From: Rothia aeria
GTDB lineage: Bacteria > Actinomycetota > Actinomycetes > Actinomycetales > Micrococcaceae
Length of the DNA: 64,000 nucleotides
Reading direction: 5' to 3'
NCBI GenBank assembly: GCA_002355935.1
Contig: AP017895.1
Location: 682,001-746,000 of the forward strand
In this document: piece after piece, positions 9,983 to 18,362 of the stretch
Layout of the letters: the number at the start of each line of letters is the position of its first letter
Position numbering within the stretch: position 1 is the first letter of the stretch
The notes under the pieces: generated by a model
The model's database searches: none
Told to the model about the DNA's origin: nothing
What the model saw: the letters and a program-made list of their open reading frames with translations, nothing else
Position numbers and translations under genes: made by a program

Positions 9983-10129
9983 ATGTATATTAAGCCAGAA
10001 TTTAAAAAGATTTCCTCTTTTGCGCATATTACCCGTGGCTGGCTCTGGGGAAGTTACCGTGATGTTTACGGGGTATGGCATGGCCCCAGGACTAATTTCA
10101 ACGGTGCCGGAGGCTCAAGCGAGTGGTAA
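9983..10129 (+). CDS. Lasso peptide precursor A2
   Basis: A 48-residue precursor. Leader MYIKPEFKKISSFAHITR (18 residues) fits YxxPxLxxxGxFxxxT, the RRE-recognised leader pattern of actinobacterial lasso peptides: Tyr2, Pro5, Phe7, Phe13, Thr17 as the penultimate leader residue. The predicted core starts GWLWGSYRD; Gly1 and Asp9 can form a nine-residue macrolactam ring. The tail has 21 residues and is rich in Gly, Ser and Trp, giving a 30-residue core, long for a lasso peptide. Start chosen at the conserved MY; a longer in-frame start upstream lacks conservation. Core start and ring are inferred from pattern. Confidence 0.88.
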   Translation: MYIKPEFKKISSFAHITRGWLWGSYRDVYGVWHGPRTNFNGAGGSSEW

Positions 10130-10155
10130 TAGAGGATAGGTTGAGGTGAAATTCT

Positions 10156-10323
10156 ATGTACACCAAAGCGCAACTTACTAGGCTTGGCTCCTTCGAGGAA
10201 GCTACTCACGGCTGGTTCTGGGGAAGCTATCGAGATATTTTCGGTGCGCTCCGTGGACCTAACTCTGGGTTCGAAGGCGGCGGTGGCTTCACCGGCGGAG
10301 GCGTCAGTGGAGGCTCATGGTAG
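10156..10323 (+). CDS. Lasso peptide precursor A3
   Basis: A 55-residue precursor. Leader MYTKAQLTRLGSFEEATH has Tyr2, Leu7, Gly11, Phe13 and Thr17 of the lasso leader motif. The core begins GWFWGSYRD, with Gly1 and Asp9 as candidate ring closers. The tail continues IFGALRGPNSGFE and then a Gly-rich stretch ending in GGSW, for a 37-residue core, well beyond the usual size of about 15-26. The gene is followed at once by a strong intrinsic terminator (10342-10373). It would therefore be the last precursor of the A1-A3 transcript, with limited read-through to the enzymes. Confidence 0.9.
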   Translation: MYTKAQLTRLGSFEEATHGWFWGSYRDIFGALRGPNSGFEGGGGFTGGGVSGGSW

Positions 10324-10341
10324 CTTCCCGCCAAGGCTTAA

Positions 10342-10373
10342 AGTGGGTGCCTCTTCTGAGGCACCCACTTTTC
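10342..10373 (+). terminator. Intrinsic terminator between lasso precursors A3 and A4
   Basis: A 12-bp perfect stem AGTGGGTGCCTC/GAGGCACCCACT, loop TTCT, followed by TTTTC. It sits 18 nt after the stop codon of A3 and probably lets precursor transcripts exceed biosynthetic-gene transcripts. Confidence 0.88.
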
Positions 10374-10666
10374 TATTGAGTTGCCAACCAATGTTTGCAG
10401 AGCCCGTGCCATTCACAGCCCACCTTTTCACGCATCGGGTATCTGCTATGACATTAATTGCTTCTGCTCATATGCGGGAATTACCGGCGCTGCTGGTGGT
10501 GGGCAGTTCGTGTAAACCTGCTATTTTAAGCAGAAATACTTTCAGGAAAAATTAAAATAATCGTGAGAATCCCTTGCAAACCATGCAATTTACGGGTTAG
10601 GGTAAATCTGTGTAGATAATATATGTAATTTGAGAATTTTAAAATATTTAAGAAAAGGGGAAGAAT
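10374..10666 (+). other. Intergenic region between terminator and precursor A4
   Basis: About 290 bp without a convincing gene. A possible promoter lies at its 3' half, TTGCAA near 10573 with TAGGGT about 18 bp downstream, but the match is weak. The last 60 bp are AT-rich and end in AAAAGGGGAAG, the ribosome site of A4. Confidence 0.35.
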
Positions 10667-10795
10667 ATGTATATTAAGGCACGTTTTATGAAGATGAACT
10701 CTTTTGCAGATTGCACTCACGGCCTTATATACGGGAAATACCGGGATGTTCTCTCCGGTGCCCGGCTTGTGACTCCCCCTGAAGTTGCTCTATAA
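10667..10795 (+). CDS. Lasso peptide precursor A4
   Basis: A 42-residue precursor after the ribosome site AAAAGGGGAAG. Leader MYIKARFMKMNSFADCTH again has 18 residues with Tyr2, Phe7, Phe13 and Thr17. The core begins GLIYGKYRD (Gly1, Asp9) and continues VLSGARLVTPPEVAL, 24 residues in all, the normal size for a lasso peptide. It differs from A1-A3 by lacking Trp in the ring. It lies after the terminator that follows A3 and 99 nt before the cyclase gene, so it may be transcribed with the enzymes rather than with A1-A3. Confidence 0.87.
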   Translation: MYIKARFMKMNSFADCTHGLIYGKYRDVLSGARLVTPPEVAL

Positions 10796-10894
10796 ATAGC
10801 GCCCTGCGCGCCAGGTGACTTGTTTATTATTCGCAGAAATCCGCATAAAAGTGGGATGCGGTAAAAACAATAATTAAACGAGCCCATATTTTTA

Positions 10895-12544
10895 ATGTGG
10901 AAAGTGACGATAAGGAATCCTGTGGCAGAGCTATACACAACATCCGGTAACGTGCAGAAGATTTCTCACTTTCTTCGTAGCAGCTCGAATAATATAACTG
11001 TTCGCCCGTTACCCACTCATGAGGCTTCCGCATCAAACACCGACTCCACCGCAGGTAGCGAGCTGGTATCTTCCGTCTCGCGGCACCGCAGCGTGTACCG
11101 TTCAAAGCTGGGGCCGGTGGATCTTCTGAGCACATCAGTAAAACCCCTAGTGGATGCCCTTAATCCCGCTATTAATATGTCTCGGGTGGCCCTCGGGCTA
11201 TGCCGTAACCCGCCGGGGTGGGTGCGCCGCGTCTCCTACTGGGAGAACATTATGGCGCTGCCCCCAGCCACCACCGTATGCGAAGACGAGCACGGGTCTG
11301 TGCAGAACACCTCGTACTTCGCAGATGCCCTCAGCCTGCAGGACAGCACCCTATCTTTTTCCGATGTGTCACAGCACGTATACACCGTTTTGAACTCGGT
11401 TCTGAGGCGGCTGGCTGAAGGGCGCACCCACGTATCTGCCGACCTGTCCGGCGGCGTGGACTCCACGGTCATATCCGTGCTCCTCGCAGCGCAGAATGTT
11501 CCCTTCACCGCGTTTCACGCCGGGACGGACGATAAAGACAACCGCGATACGCAGCTCGCCCAGAAAATAGCCGAACACTTCGCCATAGACCTCATTAAGC
11601 TTGACTCATTTACGAAAAGCACCGCAGGTTTCACCATCCCGGACGAGCTTCGCGGGTTTTCCGAGGCGCCCCGCGCATGGCACGCTAACCTTCCGCACCT
11701 TACCGCCCTTGTGCGCAGCGCGCGGGAACGCGGCTCCAGCATCCACTGCCTGGGAATTGGCGGGGACGAGCTGTTTGAGCCCATGCCTGTTCAGGCGCTG
11801 CTCTACTTCAAACAGGGTGAGAAAATGCGGGCTATTAAAGCCATTAGCTCCGTTGCGGCCGCCGCCCGCTGGCCGAAAGTATCGACATTACGTGCCGCTT
11901 TCTCCCCAGAAACGAAACAGCGTGAGCTGCAGCGGCGCCTGACCCGCCGGGGCCAGAACATCCCTGAAAACATCGATGCTTTCTCCTGGTTCCCGAACTT
12001 TACGCTGCCCTCCTGGCTATCCGAAGAAGCTACCGAGCAAGTCATTGAGCTCATGAGGGCGACCCCCATCCCGCCGGAGGAAGAAGAACTGGATAAATAC
12101 CGGTTCCACATCTACGGGTCCCTGGAATTTCAGGGGGAAGTGCTTCGGGGCATGAACGAGTATTTCAGCGAAACCGGCCTGGAATTTGCCGCACCCTACC
12201 TTGAGGACGACATGATCCGCTCCTCCCTGGTGTACCCGGGTGTTCTGAGCGGGCACGGGATGAGCAAACCCGTCATCCTGGAAGCCATGAAAGGCACCCT
12301 GCCCGAGTTCTTCTACCGGGACATCTACAAAAGCGACTACAGCTTCGACCTGTACCAAGACTACGAACGCAGCAAAGAAAACTTCCTGAAAATGATCGGC
12401 GACAGTCTCCTGGCGGAGCTGAACCTTGTGGATATAGACACTGTCCGCACGATCGCAAACAGCCCCCTGGGCAGCTCAGAGACACTCTACGATTTTGAAC
12501 GTATGACCCACATGGAGGTATGGCTACGTGAAAACTATGTATAA
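10895..12544 (+). CDS. Lasso peptide cyclase (asparagine-synthetase-like, C protein)
   Basis: A 549-residue asparagine-synthetase homologue of the lasso C type. It adenylates the side-chain carboxylate of the ring Asp/Glu so the core N-terminus can attack and form the macrolactam. The ATP-pyrophosphatase loop is DLSGGVDSTV (residues 183-192) and a second signature GGDELFEP lies at 289-296. The N-terminal region is not a functional glutaminase, as in other lasso cyclases: no Cys follows the initiator Met. Its partner proteins B1 and B2 follow with overlaps. The start at 10895 has no clear ribosome site and is uncertain. Confidence 0.9.
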   Translation: MWKVTIRNPVAELYTTSGNVQKISHFLRSSSNNITVRPLPTHEASASNTDSTAGSELVSSVSRHRSVYRSKLGPVDLLSTSVKPLVDALNPAINMSRVALGLCRNPPGWVRRVSYWENIMALPPATTVCEDEHGSVQNTSYFADALSLQDSTLSFSDVSQHVYTVLNSVLRRLAEGRTHVSADLSGGVDSTVISVLLAAQNVPFTAFHAGTDDKDNRDTQLAQKIAEHFAIDLIKLDSFTKSTAGFTIPDELRGFSEAPRAWHANLPHLTALVRSARERGSSIHCLGIGGDELFEPMPVQALLYFKQGEKMRAIKAISSVAAAARWPKVSTLRAAFSPETKQRELQRRLTRRGQNIPENIDAFSWFPNFTLPSWLSEEATEQVIELMRATPIPPEEEELDKYRFHIYGSLEFQGEVLRGMNEYFSETGLEFAAPYLEDDMIRSSLVYPGVLSGHGMSKPVILEAMKGTLPEFFYRDIYKSDYSFDLYQDYERSKENFLKMIGDSLLAELNLVDIDTVRTIANSPLGSSETLYDFERMTHMEVWLRENYV

Positions 12545-12839
12545 ACGCTACGCGTCACTGCCCGAGAGGTTCTGCATCGCCGATGGCGTCAAAATTTCGG
12601 GCACCGAGTCCGGCATCGTGGTTTTTGTGCCCACCCGAAGCGCCTATTTTCAAGGAAACAGCACCACAGAGCACATCTTGGACCTCGTGGAGCAGGGGCG
12701 CCGCAACTCAGAAATCATTGACTCTTTCATTCGCCAGTACACACAATCCGACCCGGACGAGATTCGGGAGGACCTTGAAGGCACCCTGCGGGAACTGTGG
12801 ACGATGGGTGTCCTAGAGAAAGGCGAGGACCATGGGTGA
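12528..12839 (+). CDS. Lasso B1 protein, PqqD-like RRE leader-binding protein
   Basis: A 103-residue PqqD-like RiPP recognition element (B1). It binds the precursor leader and presents it to the B2 protease. The fold is suggested by the order of predicted strands and helices: GVKISGTESGIVVFVPTRSAY, then a helical block STTEHILDLVEQGRRNSEII and DEIREDLEGTLRELWTMGVL. The GTG at 12528 overlaps the end of the cyclase gene by 17 nt and has GGAGGT eight bases upstream; an ATG at 12537 is possible. The 3' end overlaps B2 by 8 nt. Translation of C, B1 and B2 is therefore coupled. Confidence 0.88.
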   Translation: MKTMYKRYASLPERFCIADGVKISGTESGIVVFVPTRSAYFQGNSTTEHILDLVEQGRRNSEIIDSFIRQYTQSDPDEIREDLEGTLRELWTMGVLEKGEDHG

Positions 12840-13248
12840 TAACCCCACCACCGCAACAGACGCGCACACCGTCAGCAGTATCAAAGCGCGCCTGGCGGTG
12901 TGTGCGGCAAAGATTATTGCGCGCCTGCCGGTCACCGTTATTGTTCGCCTGCTGAAAATGTTCCGGCCCCTGCAGAAAAGCTCATCCATTCAGCAGGCGC
13001 TCGCGGTTGATGCGAAAGTGCGTGAAGTTTCCCCGCTGTGCCGTGGGGAGCGGGGGTGCCTGGCACGGTCCATCTCAACCTACCTTTTGCTTTCTCTCAT
13101 GCGCCGGAAAGTGGTGTGGGCTTCCGGGTTCCGGGTGAAACCGTTCCTTGCGCACGCATGGGTCACCGTCGAGGGGGAACCCATTAATGAGCACCACGAT
13201 GTGCAGGGGTTCGTGACTGTCGCATCCACCAACCCAGAAGCCCGCTAA
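12832..13248 (+). CDS. Lasso B2 protein, transglutaminase-like leader peptidase
   Basis: A 138-residue cysteine protease of the lasso B2/transglutaminase-like family that removes the leader after the conserved Thr-x. The catalytic Cys is in RGERGCLARSISTYLLLSL. The His is in AHAWVTVEGEPINE, and an acidic residue after it completes the triad as in McjB-type proteins. The N-terminal helix-rich part (RLPVTVIVRLLKMFRPLQ) is also typical. It overlaps B1 by 8 nt and precedes the exporter gene by 86 nt or less. The cleavage site expected from the precursors is after TH or TR, leaving Gly1 for ring formation. Confidence 0.9.
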   Translation: MGDNPTTATDAHTVSSIKARLAVCAAKIIARLPVTVIVRLLKMFRPLQKSSSIQQALAVDAKVREVSPLCRGERGCLARSISTYLLLSLMRRKVVWASGFRVKPFLAHAWVTVEGEPINEHHDVQGFVTVASTNPEAR

Positions 13249-13334
13249 CGCCGTAACCATTCAGGCAAAAACAGGGTGAGGGCGGCGGCACCCAAGAAGT
13301 GAGGCGCATGAGACTATGGTGAAAGCTAAAAATA

Positions 13335-15070
13335 ATGGGAAGTCATCCTGGGGGTAGTTTTTTCGTATCTATCCCCTTTAAAGGGCTGCTGACCGTTATC
13401 TGTTTAATGAGTCTCACAAGCTCAGCCGCGTCGCTTTTGCAGCCGTTAATAGTGAACGATCTTGTTGATTCCGCAGGATCCGCCCAGGGTATTGGTTACC
13501 TGCCGGTTCTCATTATTCTGGTGCTCATTATCGGGGCCATCCTCAACGGTGTTCAGCAGTACTTTATCCAGAAAGTCGCCGAATCGGTGGCCCGTGACGC
13601 ACGCACGCAGCTTGTGCGGAAAATACTCCGCATCCCCCTGGACGCCTTAGAGAAATACACCAAAGGAGACGTCCTTTCCCGCGTCATTAATGACACGATG
13701 CTGCTGCGCCGCTGCCTCACGGAAGGGTTCGTGCAGTCGTTCGTGGGTGTTTTCACGCTCATTGGGGCGGTGATCGGGATGTTCTTCATCGACCCCCTGC
13801 TGCTCGCTATTTCCGCCGTCATATCCCTGCTGGCGGTCGTGTCCGTCACGATGGCAACCTCTAAGGTCGAAAAATCCAGCGCGCAAATGCAGCAGGCGGT
13901 GGGTGAGCTGAGCTCGGATGTGTCCAGCGTGTTGGAGGCCTCCTCACTCGTTCGGACGGAGAACGCGGCGGGGCACCAGTTTAAGCGGCTGCAGCAGAAA
14001 GTCGATAATGCGTGGCTTAAGGGGATCGGAGTGGCACGGCTTGTCGCCCTCATCACCCCCATCTCTGCGGTGGCCATGCAGATCACGTTCCTAGTGGTTC
14101 TTGGCGTTGGCGGGGTCAGGGTCGCGAACGGGATAATTACCGTCGGCAACCTGGTCTCGTTCGTCATGTTCCTGGTTATGATGATCATGCCGCTGGGGTA
14201 CATTTTCGGCACCATGAGCAATATTGCCGAAGCCAGCGGAGGCATTACCCGCATCCAGGAGATCCTGGGCATCCCGGACGAGTACCCCGAACAGCTGGAC
14301 ACATACCACGAAAACCGTGATATCCGCTCCATCCTGCTGGATAACGTCAGCTTTAAATACGGTGCCGAACCTGAGGAAGGGGCCTCACCCTACCTGATTT
14401 CCGGGATGACGCTCAGCATCGCCCCGGGGAGAAGATCGCCATCGTGGGACCCTCCGGTTCGGGCAAGAGCACCCTGCTGCGGCTCATCGCCCGGCTTTAC
14501 GAAATCTCAGGCGGGAACCTCCTCTACTCCGGCACCGCAAGCTCAGACATTTCCATCCCGGCTGTGCGCGCCAAAATCGGCCTGGTGCAGCAGGAATCCC
14601 CCCTGATTCTGGGCACGCTCCTCGATAACGTCTACATCTCGGGGCGCGGCACCGATAGCGCTGCCGCGCACCGCATCCTCAAAGATTTGGGGCTGGAAAA
14701 AGTGCTAGAACGTTCAGGGCACGGCGTGGACCTGAACATTGGCGGCAGCGGCACGTCCTTATCCGGGGGTGAGAAGCAGCGGCTGGCCATAGCCCGCGTG
14801 ATCCTGAAAAACCCGCAGGTGTACCTGCTGGACGAGTTCACCTCCCAGCTTGACGGCATTAGCGAAGAGCTGGTGGTGTCTGTGCTGAACAATAACGCCG
14901 CCCCCGAATCAACCATGATTATGGTTGCCCACCGCATGTCCACCGTCGTTAATGCGGACATGATTTACGTGATGGATCACGGCAGGATCGTCGCCCAAGG
15001 CACGCACGACATACTCATGGAGTTCTCACCCCTCTACCGGGAGCTTGTCTCTAATCAGCTCATCCATTAG
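13335..15070 (+). CDS. Lasso peptide ABC exporter (D protein; frameshifted)
   Basis: A fused ABC exporter with six membrane segments and one ATPase, probably exporting the mature lasso peptide and giving self-protection. Walker A is GPSGSGKSTLL, the signature is LSGGEKQRLAIARV and Walker B is VYLLDEFTSQLD, followed by the switch His in MVAHRMSTV. The frame breaks at the G run 14426-14429; one more G gives LSIAPGEKIAIVGPSGSG and a 578-residue protein. An ATG at 13316 (MVKAKNNGKSSWG) would be a better start if two more G bases were missing in the next 60 bp, giving about 585 residues; this is less certain. Confidence 0.88.
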
Positions 15071-15085
15071 CGGCGTGCGCAGGGC

Positions 15086-15945
15086 CTACGCGGGGGAGTG
15101 GGTGATAGTGGCACTGGCGGAAAGCCCCGCAATATTCTGCTCGGACGGGGCCGCACTGTTCACCGGCTCCAGCAGCAGGGTCGCATCCACCACGGTCACG
15201 GTTGTTCGCAGGCTAAACGACTCACCCACCTGGTCGTAGTACACGGGCACCTGGCTCAACAGCACCTGGTTAAACACCTGCATCCCCTCAGCTGAGGCCA
15301 CCGCGTCCTCAGCGGTGACAATGTCGAGGGTGCCGCGCCACTCCGTCCCGTAGCTGTCTGATTCCCGGAATACCGCGGTGAAACCGGCCCCGTTGAACGC
15401 CGCAAGCCGCGGGTTGTTCGAGCGGGCACCACCGGCGCTTTGAGCGAGCGCAGCCACCTGCTGCTGTTCCCCGTCCTCCCACAGCAGGGGCGGGCGGGTC
15501 TGTATCTCGTCGGCGAACGTGAACGTGTACTTGATGCTGAAACGTGCCCCGGTGCGCAGGGTGGTGGTTCCCGTGTATTCGCCGGATGCTGTGTGCGGGG
15601 CGGCGAACCATAGCCCGGCACCCCGTAGAGGCCGTTGCCGACGCTGCCGCCGGGGGTGAACGTGCCCCCGCCTGCGGCGAGCAGGCCCTCCCACTTGGTG
15701 GTGCGGGATGCGCGCGTGTCGGTGAGCTGCCCGTGGTACGAGTCGAGCCCGAAGAAGGTGCTGTTGGGGTTATCCATGGTGGTGTTAAACGCCTGAGTGA
15801 ATACCCCGTAGTCGACGGCAACTACTTGGTCCGAGGCTGCGTAGGCTGGGGCCGTTGCGGATGCGGCGACGGCGGGGGCGGACCATGCGGCGCCAGCGAG
15901 TGCGCGGCGCCGCGTGAGGCCGCCCCTGAAGGGTACGTGGGTCAC
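15086..15945 (-). CDS. Tat-exported hypothetical protein (one-base frameshift)
   Basis: A secreted protein with a twin-arginine signal: RGGLTRRRALAGAAWSAPAV followed by a hydrophobic Ala-rich stretch and a cleavage-like AYAAS. This style of signal is common in Micrococcaceae surface proteins. The mature part (about 250 residues) is rich in Thr, Ser, Gly and strand-forming residues and ends in SASATITHSPA; no catalytic motif or wall anchor is seen. The GTG at 15945 has AGGAG five bases upstream. The frame breaks near 15613-15617; one base restores GVPGLWFAAPHTASGEYTG and a 286-residue product. It converges on the lasso exporter, so a link to the cluster is not supported. Confidence 0.72.
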
Positions 15946-16229
15946 GTGGACTCCTGTATGTATTTGAGAGAGTGTGAATGTATGCGATGTGAGTGAATAC
16001 GACCTATCCAGTGTAGTAGACAAGTGTGCCTGCGCGCTGTAATGGCGCTATTATGTGTAGGAAATATTTGAAAATTTGTGCACTTCAACCCCGGACATAG
16101 CGGATTTTTATGCATTTTCGTGCTGGTGCGCGTCGCAGCGCGCCGCGCGTACCGCGTGTCGGGGGTGGTTGTGGTGCGCCAATTAGCTGTATTTCATTCA
16201 CTCAATTCACAAGCATCCTAGGAGCCACA

Positions 16230-17328
16230 GTGGCATTCATGAAATCTGCGCGCCTTTTTGCCGCGACCGTAGTTTTAATCGCAGCCGGTGCCGTCCCCGC
16301 CAGCGCAAGCACCATCAACACGTATGATACGGACGGTGACGGTATCCCGAACGCATGGGAGATCAGCGGCTATGACGCCGATGGCGACGGCACAGTTGAC
16401 GTTGACTACCCGGGTATGGGGCCAACCCGTACCGTAAAGATATTTTTGTTGAGATGGACTACATGCCCGGTGAGCTCGCCACCGAAGCCGACCTTGACCG
16501 CATTACCGAGGTGTTCGCCTCCCTGCCGCTACGTAACCCTGACGGTACGCGGGGTGTGAGTATCCACCTGGATGCCGGGCCCGCCCGCAGCGCGAAGTAC
16601 AACCTGGGCGGCGGGAACGAGATTCCGCATCAGAAGCTTAACGGTATGGGGGACTGGGCGGCACTGAAAAACCGTCATTTCGCCTCGGCCCGTGACGCTG
16701 GTTTTCACTACATGATCTGGGGCGACTATTACGGCAATACGAGCTCTTCGGGGCTGGGTTTCACGGGCGCTCGCGGATTTATTGTGACCGTTGGGCACAC
16801 CTACTGGCGGGGTGCCAGCAGCGATATTAGGGTGGGCACATTCATCCACGAGCTGGGGCATAACTTGGGGCTGCGGCACGGTGGGGCCGATGAGGAGAAC
16901 TACAAGCCGAACTATCTGAGCATTATGAACTACGAGTACCAGCTCAGCGGCGTGCCGCGCGCCGGGGGTAAGAACTACTTCGGGTATTCAACGCACGAGC
17001 ATATGCCGCTGGATGAGAAGAACCTGGATGAGCGGCGCGGGCTTGGGGCGAACGCCTACGGGTACTTGTGTAAGGGCAAACCTGCGCACCGTAACGTGGA
17101 TTTTAACAAGAACGGCGTGATTGATGCGCAGCCGGTCGCCGCTGATGTGAACGGTAACCGGCGCATGAGCACGCTGCGGGCGAAGAGCGATATGAAGACT
17201 CTACGGTTTGCGGCCAGCGCGACGTCCCAGGGTGTGACGAGTACCCGCGGACGGACCCCGATGAGGTTGAGGTGGACTATAACGAGGTAACCGCTGAATT
17301 CGCGCGGGAACGTGGCCTGCTGCCCTAA
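16230..17328 (+). CDS. Secreted metzincin-type zinc metalloprotease (two frameshifts)
   Basis: A secreted zinc protease. After a Sec signal (MAFMKSARLFAATVVLIAAG...ASAS) comes a calcium-binding type-3-like repeat, DTDGDGIPNAWE and DADGDGTVD. The catalytic motif is HELGHNLGLRHGG (HExxHxxGxxH), and SIMNYEYQ supplies the Met-turn of metzincins. The GTG at 16230 has GGAG with good spacing. Two single-base gaps break the frame, at 16418-16421 and near 17207-17213. Correcting both joins YPGMGANPYRKDIFVEMDYM and RFGGQRDVPGCDEYPRTDPD and gives 366 residues ending RERGLLP. The substrate is unknown; a host or bacterial surface protein is possible. Confidence 0.85.
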
Positions 17329-17354
17329 CTGCTGTAGAGGATAGGCAGCTGAGT

Positions 17355-17412
17355 GGCGCCCCGGAAGGAATATCTTGGTCTGTACTTCACCAAGGTTTCC
17401 TTTCGGGGCGCC
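17355..17412. terminator. Bidirectional terminator between metalloprotease and ssu operon
   Basis: A long hairpin with outer arms GGCGCCCCGGAAGGAA and TTTCCTTTCGGGGCGCC (one mismatch) and an inner CTTGGT/ACCAAG stem. It lies between two convergent genes. Confidence 0.7.
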
Positions 17413-17427
17413 GCACGGCTAAGGCGC

Positions 17428-18360
17428 CTAGTTGCTGGGGTATTTTGCCTTCACCCAGCGCTCAAACACGCCAATGAGCGCATCTGTGAGCTTACCCAGC
17501 ACCGCCAGCAGCACAATTGCCAGCAGCAGACGGTCGGTGCGCCCGTTGTTCTGCGAATCTGTGAGCAGGTACCCCAAGCCCATGGAGGCCCCCAATAGCT
17601 CGGCAGCCACCAGGAACAGCCAGGCCTGCGCTAACGCCAGGCGCAGACCCGACACCACAGACGGCAGCACGGCGGGCAGCTGGACGGTAGTGAAAAGCTT
17701 AACGCCCCGGTACCCGAAGGCGCGTGCAGCCTCTACAAGTTTAGGATCCACGTGTGCCAGTGCCGCCGAGACGGTGGTGTACACGGGGAAGAACGCGCCG
17801 ATTGCCACAAGCGTTACTTTAGAGTTCTCGCCGATGCCGATCCACAGCAGCAGCAACGGAACCCAGGCGAGCGAGGGCACGGCGCGTAACGCCCCAATGG
17901 TGGGCGCTGCGGCGATGCGCGCGGGCCCCCACAGCCCGATAATCGCCCCCAGAAACAGCCCCAGCACCGCGCCGATGCTGAACCCGAGCACCACCCGCTG
18001 GGTGGAGATTACCAGGTGGGTTGCTAGCTCACCGCGCTGGGCCAGCTCGGTTCCGGCGGCTATGACGCGGGTGGGGGCGGGCAGCTGCACCGCGGTGAAT
18101 ACCCCGGCGGTGCTCAGCACATACCACAGCATGATGAGCGCTGCAGGCAGGATAAGCCCCACATAGTGTTTAGCACCCAGGGGCAGGGCGCGCCTTGGCC
18201 GGGGCTGGCCGCGGTGGGAGCTCGCCAATTGGGTGCGCCCGGCAGCGGTGCTGGCAGCTGCCGTGCGGGCTGCGGCGGTTTCTGCGGCTGCGGATTTCGT
18301 GTGTTTGGGGGTATCTGAAAGTTCCGGGGCGTTGGAAATTTTGTCGAGGGTTACACTCAT
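17428..18360 (-). CDS. ssuC: Sulfonate/taurine-type ABC transporter permease
   Basis: A 310-residue inner-membrane permease of the SsuC/TauC family for sulfonate uptake. The EAA loop reads EAARAFGYRGVKLFTTVQLP, the site that docks on the ATPase. Five to six hydrophobic segments follow a roughly 60-residue Ala/Thr-rich polar N-terminus that is longer than usual. It is the last gene of a ssuB-ssuA-ssuC operon, starting two bases after the stop of the binding protein. The operon is preceded by a SAM-I riboswitch, which fits sulfur acquisition. The exact sulfonate is not known. Confidence 0.88.
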   Translation of the reverse strand: MSVTLDKISNAPELSDTPKHTKSAAAETAAARTAAASTAAGRTQLASSHRGQPRPRRALPLGAKHYVGLILPAALIMLWYVLSTAGVFTAVQLPAPTRVIAAGTELAQRGELATHLVISTQRVVLGFSIGAVLGLFLGAIIGLWGPARIAAAPTIGALRAVPSLAWVPLLLLWIGIGENSKVTLVAIGAFFPVYTTVSAALAHVDPKLVEAARAFGYRGVKLFTTVQLPAVLPSVVSGLRLALAQAWLFLVAAELLGASMGLGYLLTDSQNNGRTDRLLLAIVLLAVLGKLTDALIGVFERWVKAKYPSN

Positions 18361-18362
18361 GG

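Noticed and set aside
15086..17328. Tat-exported protein and metalloprotease as part of the lasso cluster
   Set aside because: They are convergent or separately promoted and have no known role in lasso biosynthesis; the exporter gene ends the cluster.
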